Position numbers and translations under genes: made by a program. The notes beneath the pieces were generated by a model that saw nothing but the letters and a program-made list of their open reading frames with translations, ran no database searches and was not told where the DNA came from. From Leptidea sinapis (Eukaryota > Arthropoda > Insecta > Lepidoptera > Pieridae), in NCBI RefSeq assembly GCF_905404315.1, contig NC_066294.1, forward strand, positions 9,449,501-9,513,500: a stretch of DNA of 64,000 bases. The letters are read 5' to 3'. Positions 50,301 through 59,300 of the stretch are shown here, piece after piece; within the stretch, counting starts at the first letter, position 1; every line of letters starts with the position of its first letter.

Positions 50301-53300
50301 GTCCCAGCCACTGTGCAGGCATTATCTATAATTAAATTTAAATGTTTTATAAAAAAATGGCTCGGTCGTAAATCCTATTACTCCACTGCTGAATATCTAA
50401 ATGATCGCACAGCCTGGGACTAGATTGTGATTATTTTATAGCGATAGAAATGACTGTACAATATTGTATATTTTTATTGAAAAGAGCGCAAAAAAAGAAT
50501 GCTGGGAGAGTTTCTTGCGCCGCTTCTTCTCTCTCAGAGCGCCATTTGTTTCCGAAGCGGAAGTAGTATCTAGTAGTTATTAGAAATTACATCAAAAAGA
50601 ATTCTAAAGGAATCAATTTTGAGAAAATAAATGCCTTTTATGCCTTTTATAACTAAGGTGTCACTAATTTACCTGATTAAGTCCATTATTTCACTCATTT
50701 CCTTTAGAAATTCAGCCTTACACGTTTCCATAGAGCTTTGTAACATTTCATTTTCTGCACTGAATTCTTTGATTTTCTTTGTCAGTGTGCTTAAGGGACA
50801 ACCCTATAATGAAATATACACATATCAAAAAAGTTTAAGCTACCATGCATATTACAAATTTACCATTTAAATATTAATTAATTTCTAACACCCTTATTCA
50901 TAATAGTCTGCTAACTTAAAGTATTGCTAATTCTCACTCTGTCTTCTTCTATTGACCTAAGTCAGAATGAGAAAAAATACTCCTCAGCGGCTGTTTCAAG
51001 TTAGCGGACCATTATGAATAAGGGGGTTAGTCTTTATACACTCAAAGTGCATAGGTATGTAACCTTTTTTGTTATTGATGACATACTGGCTGTTTGTAAA
51101 AAAAATATTCGATTATGTTTTGTGTTTTTCATAAAATTAAATGAAAGGGAATTTCTTTGAATTCAAGTACGTTTTTATTGCTATGTTTAGTCTTGATTTT
51201 ATAATTTTACCAACCATTTAAATAAAAATATCTAATTGTTAGATATTCTTTATGTCATGGAGCGACGTCATTTGACGGCAAATGAAATGCAAAGAGATGT
51301 AGGGATGTTGCAAGTGGAAGACCAAGTGGGACAATCGCCAGACCTCAACCCCATCGAGCACGCATGGGACATGCTCCAGAGACGTGTTTTGAAGGACTTG
51401 GACGGAGTGACAACAACCCAACAGCTGAAGGATTTGCTGCAATTCCATTGGGATCTAATACCGCAAGATGATATAAACAGTCTCATTAATTCAATGAATA
51501 ATCGTTGCCGACAAGTTCTGAATAGCAGAGGATGCCATACTTTGTATTAAATCATCCTATTCTTTCACAATAAAATCATTTTCTTTAGAAATTTCATTTT
51601 GTTAAAAAAATTTTTAGTTGCTTATGTACCTTAGTTTCTGCAGTATATTCTAATATTGTTAATTTCTGTTATTAAAAGAACTTATTAAGAGAACAGCTGT
51701 TATTTTTACATCTATGGACCCTAAACTATTATTTAAAAAATAAAATACAACGTTATAATGTGAAAAACCATCCTAAAATTTAAATTAGTACATGTTGCTT
51801 AGACTTTTTTGATGTGTGTATAATACATACTCAGAATATAATATGGTGACGATATAATATGAGAATCCTATGGTATATTGTTATGGGGCAGTGCGGCCGA
51901 TATTAATACTTTCTTTGTGCTGCAGAAGAGGGCTATTCGCGCGATTTATAACCTAGGTCCTAATGAATCATTAAGAGAAAAATTTAAAGAAATAAACATT
52001 TTGACTGTTGCTTCTCAATACATTTTTGATAATGTTCTGTATGTTCATAAGCACATTGAGGAATTTTCTAGAAACTGTGACATTCATAATGTTAACACGA
52101 GGAACAAACATAAACTTGTTATGCCTACTACTCGGTTGGGTTGAGTTAATACGTCTTTTGTTGGGCGATGTATATGCTTCTACAATATGATCCCAGAAAA
52201 TGTACAAAACAAATGTGTTACGAAATTTAAAAGAATTGTTAAAAAACGTGTGTGGGAAAGTTTATTACAGCATAAACGATTTTCTTAATGACACCACGGA
52301 CTGGGAATAAAGCGAACACCCTCATGCTCTTTAATTATAAATGTTTATTGTACATTGTAATCCATATTTTATATAAAAAAAAGCCCGCTGAGTTTCTTGC
52401 GCCCATTCTTCTCAGGTCTGAGGCAGTATCTTTTGAATGGGTGGTAGTTTTTGACGTTCAATAATTGATTTTAAATCATATTTTAAATAAAAACATTTGA
52501 ATTTGAATATGAGATATATAGAATAGAATCGTAAGTAAAGGATGTCTGGTGAAGTGACAGTTCCACCGCAAATGCTTCTGTAGAAAAAGCGTTTTACATG
52601 CATTGTTATTGGTGTGAAGGTGCAGGTGTATTTACACAAGACTTATCAATCATACCAGCTTTAAGTCAAAGGCGATGACTGCACCGCAATACATAAGGGA
52701 TAAGCCAACCAGAGCCAAAGCCATTTTATAATTGCCACTGTTATGAGTACATTATGTCGATCATCGGGAAGGTTTTTATATCCCGACACTTATCGTCATT
52801 TACTCAATATCTGGATGGAAGGATGGAAATCTGTATCCCATCAAGCTGGATACCATAAATGTTGTTGCTAAATGCAGTCGTAGCGTTTGTACAGCGATTA
52901 TCATACAATCTAGATTTTATCGTATTGTGGGGCGAGCCGTTCCCTTCTAAAACATAGCGAGGAAAGCTTTTTCTTGTTTGTGAACAAAATCTGCTTGGGG
53001 TGACTGATCGCTCCTGCCATCGAGTAATGTATAAGCATTATTGTGTTTCGGTCTTCGGAAATTAGTGGGCAAATGAGACTTACCATCTTTTGCCTTTAGG
53101 TGACGAGCGCAATTGTAGTGCCCCTCGGTATTTTTGGGTTTATTCAAGAATCCTGACCGGCACTGTATTGTAATAGGCAAGGCGTATCAAATACCATCAG
53201 CTGAACGTCCTACTCGTCTTCTACCTTATCGTCATATATAAAAAATATATATTTTTTAAGATTTTTATGTTGATCTCTTTATTTATTTTCAATATGTGTA

Positions 53301-56300
53301 GGTTGATGTAACTACTGTATACGGTTTTAATATTTTATAAAATGCTGAAGTTTTTAAAAGTTTATTTTAAAACAATGGATCTTAAAAAGCGCGTACAGTA
53401 ACGTAAAGGCGGTGATCACTTAACAACAGGTGACCCGTACGCTCGTTTGTCCTCCTATTCCATAAAAAAAAATGGATCTATTTCTCTCCCTCTCAACTTT
53501 TCGGCTGTAATGCTAAAACATTGCCTTCATAAGTGTAATTTTCTGATATGATTATTTATTTACGTTATAAAAGAAAGTTGAAACTTAAAACTTAATAGAA
53601 TTTTTTGTAGTGTCATACCATTATTTGGCTTATTTTTATCGCTGATACAGGAAGAAAGAGAAGCAAAGGGATTTTTCAATTTGTACCGATCTCAAAAATA
53701 GAATTTGACATTTACCTTAGAAATATTCTTCAAATTGTCCACCCAATCAATTACCTCCAATCTCTTGGTCAAAGTTTGTTCACAAATAGCAACCAATTTC
53801 ATCGGTATATTGTTCATTTTATTCATATCAATTTGTAAACAATCTTTAGTGAACGTATCTGGAACTTGAATTAATAAAATAGTTAAAACAGATTCACCCT
53901 GCCCTTATTGCTTCGCAAATTACAAACACTCACGTGTTCTAGGAGACTTTTTTTTATTAAAGAAGTGTGTCACTAGCAAACGGATGATTCATGGAATCAC
54001 GAATGTGAGATTTTGTAAAAATTGTAACAGAGTTTTTTGTTATTATATTGTTGAGACTTTTATTTTTACAAAAAATAATCATATGTCTACAGAGTATGAA
54101 AGGAAAAAACATTTTTTCTTTCGTTTCCTATCTGTAATAAACGTTGCGAAAAAAATCACCAAAGTACCCCTAACTTTTACAGTTGGGGCCATGTTAATCA
54201 TTCAATCTAGATAAAAATTGAATGAAAAATTATTTACTGTTTACCAGTACTATTTAACATAGTTTTGTTATTATTTATAGATTATGTTTGTAATAAATTA
54301 AAAATGCCTGTAATTATGAATTAAAACAATGGCGAACTTGTGCGAGAGAGTTAACCTAGCTCTGCTAACATCCTCAAGGCCGTTGCCTCGGTCCACAGCC
54401 TTAATATTAACATTAAGTAGGTGTATAATTAAGAAAGGAAAATTTAAGATGGTTTGTAGACTTTTCCGGTCTGGAGCAGTCAGCAACCACGCAGCTATTT
54501 CTGCCGCAAAAACTCGTTCTCAACTGTTTTTTGCGGCATAATGTTCCCATGAACATTTGCAATGTTAGGGGATAAATAATTATTTAATATAAGGTGAGCC
54601 ATTTTTTTATGTTTGGGTTGAGCAGGTTATCGACTGAAAAGGAGATATTGTAGATGAAGCCACAACCTGAGAGTTGAACAAAGACATACAAGATTTAACA
54701 ACGATACGTCACTCGAACGGTTGGCTCAGTTTCGTGTCCCGTATCGTTAATGAATTTTATTTATCAAATTTAATTTGTGTAATTAATCCCAGAAGTGAGA
54801 GTTATCACTTTAAAAAATTATAAATTGTAAACTTTCTTTTGAGTTTTGATTTACTCGCCTATGTCATGAAGTTTGAGTATTTTTTTGCACCGCTTCAAAT
54901 AGGTTATCATCAAAATTATTTATAAAATGATAAAATTTGACGAAACTGTATATATTGATTTAAAAAAGTGGCAATGAGTTCTTTGGTATTCCTTCACGGC
55001 CTTTTCCGAAGTGATAAAATAAATAAAGTAAGAATAAAGTGGTAAGATAAATGGTAAAATGTATAACTCGAATGGAACAAATCTAATTTGATTTGATTTA
55101 TATACCATCCGGTGCTGGCTTCTTCTGTGCACACAGCTGAAGGAGTTGTTCGGGGCTCAATCCTCCTACGTTCATTATCTTCAGCTCCGCTGGTAAACTC
55201 GTTTCCTGGCCCATGTTGGTTAGTGTCTTATGATTCTCTCTTAGCGCCGCGTACAATTTCAACAATGTCACCTAAATATTAATAGCTTGATTAAATAATA
55301 ATTCTAAACTAGTATTTGATGATGATATTGAACATATAGTTAATAAATAAATAAAAAGTTCAGAAATAATATTTTCTGTTGTCACATCTAGTAACTCGTT
55401 ATCGATGAATCTATGTACTCTTGTGTAGTGCGTTGTGACTCAACCGTGGCTTTTGTCGACTGTTTGCGTCGACCGTCCCGCGTCGACTGTTTGCGTCGAC
55501 AGTCCCGCGTCGGTATGATTTTGATGCGATGGTGTTTTAAAACTACCCACTAGTATTATAATTTTTATAAAATATTTGTATTAGAAATTAGAAATGTGTA
55601 TAAGCTACCTACTTAACCTATTTTAATTACTTTATATTAACTGTATGCTTTTAGATGCATTTTTGTAACCTTCTTTTTATTAAATAGCCTGTAAGTTCCA
55701 TTTAAGTGGAAATTCCTGTATGGAACAATAAATGTCTTGAACTTCCACAAATAACATATAGTAATAAAAGTATTTATCACTAGTATTTTTCACTATAAGA
55801 TTTTATTTAAGACTATTGTACGCTGTTGGTCTTCCTATATGAATTTAATAAATAAATAATTTCTTACATTACTGTTTAAACAAACAAGTTGCTGTTAAAC
55901 GCTAAGGAGGATAGCAGTCAATACGAGGGTGAAACATGTAGCCATGAAGCGAATCCGATGGCCTAGTAAGTAGTAAAATTCAAATTTCTCCCGAGTGGTG
56001 CATAGTTCTTAAGAAAATAAAAATATAGTCCCACGATTGTATTGAAAATCGTCATTAATTGATACACATGTAGGTTATTCCAAACTTGTTACATTCAAAA
56101 TTGCTAATGGCAGCTCGTTTGTAATAACCTATTTTCCATCCTTGTATAGCAATGCACCACAGAAAAATTAATCGTTAGTTAACCGATGCAGGTCTTAATC
56201 TAATATATAAAATTCTCGTGTCATGGTGTTAAACTTTGAACTCCTCCGAAACAGCTTGACCTATTCTCATGAAATATTGAGTGCATATTGGGTAGGTCTG

Positions 56301-59300
56301 ATAATCGGACAACATCTATTTTTAATCCCCCTAAATGTTAAGGACAACTTGTGGACCAACCACACGAATTTTTTTTTAAATTTTTTGACATTTTTTTTTA
56401 ATTTGATTTGATTATGAGTCAGCATCAGCAGCAGCAACAGCAAAAATACATACAACTTCAAATTTTCACCCATCTACGATCAACAGTTACTTTTGTATCG
56501 CGATTTTGATATCGGCATTACAACGTTTGCTGGGTCAGTTAGTAATTTATAAATTTATTAAATCATTCTGCCAACAATGTATACACTAATATAAACACAG
56601 TATAATACAACAGCAATAACATTAATATGGTAAGTGATGCCTCAGTTATAGGCGAAAATGACATGCTATTCAACTAAATTAAGCCAAAAATAGAATAAGA
56701 ACTAAAATACATCATATATCTACGAATATAATCACAATATAATTAAACACAAAAATAGATCGTGGTCATCCCACCACCCCTGAAAGAACCGATTTTATAT
56801 ATATTTTTAATATAATAATAGATATAACTAGAATATAATAATCGATATCTATATAATATATAAAAATGAATTGCTGTTCGTTAGTCTCGCTAAAACTCGA
56901 GAACGGCTGGACCAATTTGGCTAATTTTGGTCTTGAATTATTTGTGGAAGTCCAGAGAAGGTTTAAACAAATATGAAAATGTTTGGCATTAAAAAAAACA
57001 ACAATTTCGTTTTTCCTTTGATGTGTCCCCCGTCGTTCAGAAATCAAATTGAAAGATAGTTTAAAATTAAATTAAATTTAAATAAGAATCTTTGTATCTT
57101 TCTAACTTTTTCAGGATGTAAAAACAAACTTAATTTTAGCTACTTGACTAACTACAACTGTTAACTATGATGGCAATACAACGTTTGCTGGGTCAGCTAG
57201 TAATTAATATAATAATAATAATATTGACACACTTTTACACAAATTATCTTGCCCCAAAGTAGGCATAGCCTGTGCTATGGGTGAAGACAACGATATATTG
57301 ATATAATACATTACAAATACGTAACATATAAACATCCATGACTCGGAAAAAAACATTCATATGTATTGTATAAATGTTTGCATCTACCGGGATTTGAACT
57401 CGGGACTTATAGCCCAGTGGTCAAGGTCACTAACCACTGGGCTATATGTTTGTATAATTTAAATCCAAACCTGACGCTGATTCATGTCGCCCCTCCATTT
57501 CTCGTAAACGGCCATTTTCTCCTGATAACTCATATTTAGCCGCACCATTCCATCACTTTTGGATAGTCCAGAAGAGTCTAAAATTATATTTTTATTGGTG
57601 CGCGACCGTTCCATGGGGCGCCAGACGGTAGCGGGGACGGGGTAATAAGATGTCAGCGGGTAGCGGGTGGTGTTGCAGGGAAGGGCAACGTGTTACACTG
57701 CTATAAACTACTACCCGCTGACATTTTGAGAGTTAGCTGACTGGCTGAACCGATTAATATGAAATGTTGTGTGCATATCGGGTAGGTCATTAGGGATATT
57801 TTTCATACCCCTAATTGATAAGGGTGACCCCAAATATTTTTTTTACAATTTTTTTTCTTTTTATTTTATTATGATTCAGCATTGAAAAATACATACAACT
57901 TAAAATTTTTACCCTTCTACGATCAACACCTATTTTATATTATTCTGTTCCATCCACAGATCCGCAATAGGGTTGCAAGATGGCAATCGAATACAATAAC
58001 TGTAGTTTATACGATATATTTTAAGTAATATGAAATATGGTGCCGATATTGACTCTGCGCAATCTATCTTTAACAATGATTGCAAGTAGTGCTTATTAAT
58101 TTACCATTATTTTATTTATTGAAGTGAAAACATCATAAGAATCGTTGTGAAAAGAAAAAAGAGCACAGACATAAATTCATAATATTAAACATGGAAGATA
58201 ATGAGATAGGAAGCATTATTACATTGTTTTGGTACCAAGCGATCATAGTTGAAGAAGAGATTGTCTTATGTATGACGCGAGTATACCTTAATATATTCTG
58301 AATCCATGCGCACGAAATCTTACTACATAGACACCAGGAGAACATATAGTATATATAAGTGGTGATAGTAATGTCTTTCATAGTGGTTGAAATCATGTGT
58401 CATCCTAGCAATACGTACCAGGACTTCATATGCAGTTTAGAGGTGCATGCACAATGAAGTCACAATATTTAATGTCATATTATAAAGTATTGCTTAAATA
58501 CTCGATTATTAAATTACTTACGGTCTATATTATTGTCGTAATCAGCAAATATTAAATCTTCTTGAGAATTGTCCAGACAATCATCAGAGAACGTATTTAG
58601 TTCTGCTTCCAGCTCTTCATATCTTTTTATTGCTTCCTGTAGCATTAAATCATAAAAATATATTAGAATAATAATAAAGATAAAATATCAGTAGATATTT
58701 AAGTTTTAGAAACCACTGGACGGATTATGAAAAAACCATTGCACTATCAACGATACACATAATAATATAAAATTTCCAAAAACACTGTTTTGATCCTAGA
58801 CATAGTAAGTTAAGCCCAACTTATAAAATATCAAAATGCCATAATCCGATAACGGTACGTGCGTAATCGTTAAATAGTAAAATTGAAAGTAATAACAGTG
58901 CAGTGTTGGTAGATGCCCCCCACAAGATGCACCGACGATCTAGTCAAGATCGCCGGAATACGTTGAATGAGGGCAGCGCAGGACCGATCGTCGTGACGAT
59001 CTTTGGGGAGACCTTTGTCCAGCAGGCGAAGTCTTTCGTCTTCTTCTTCTTCCCGATGATGATGATGATGATGGAAAGTAATAAAAGTAATTCTGAATAA
59101 AAACTAATTCAATGGAAAGATTTCAACTACGTTAATGAAATCTACACAGGCCAATTCGCAGGGCTAGTATTCTTTACAGTTACGCCTTCAATCATTTATT
59201 CGTCTAGATAGTCTCTTGCTGTTAGACAACTTAGACAACCGATGAAAACAAACCAGGTTTTTTTATGAAGATAAGGGACGAGACGAGCAGGTCGTTCAGC

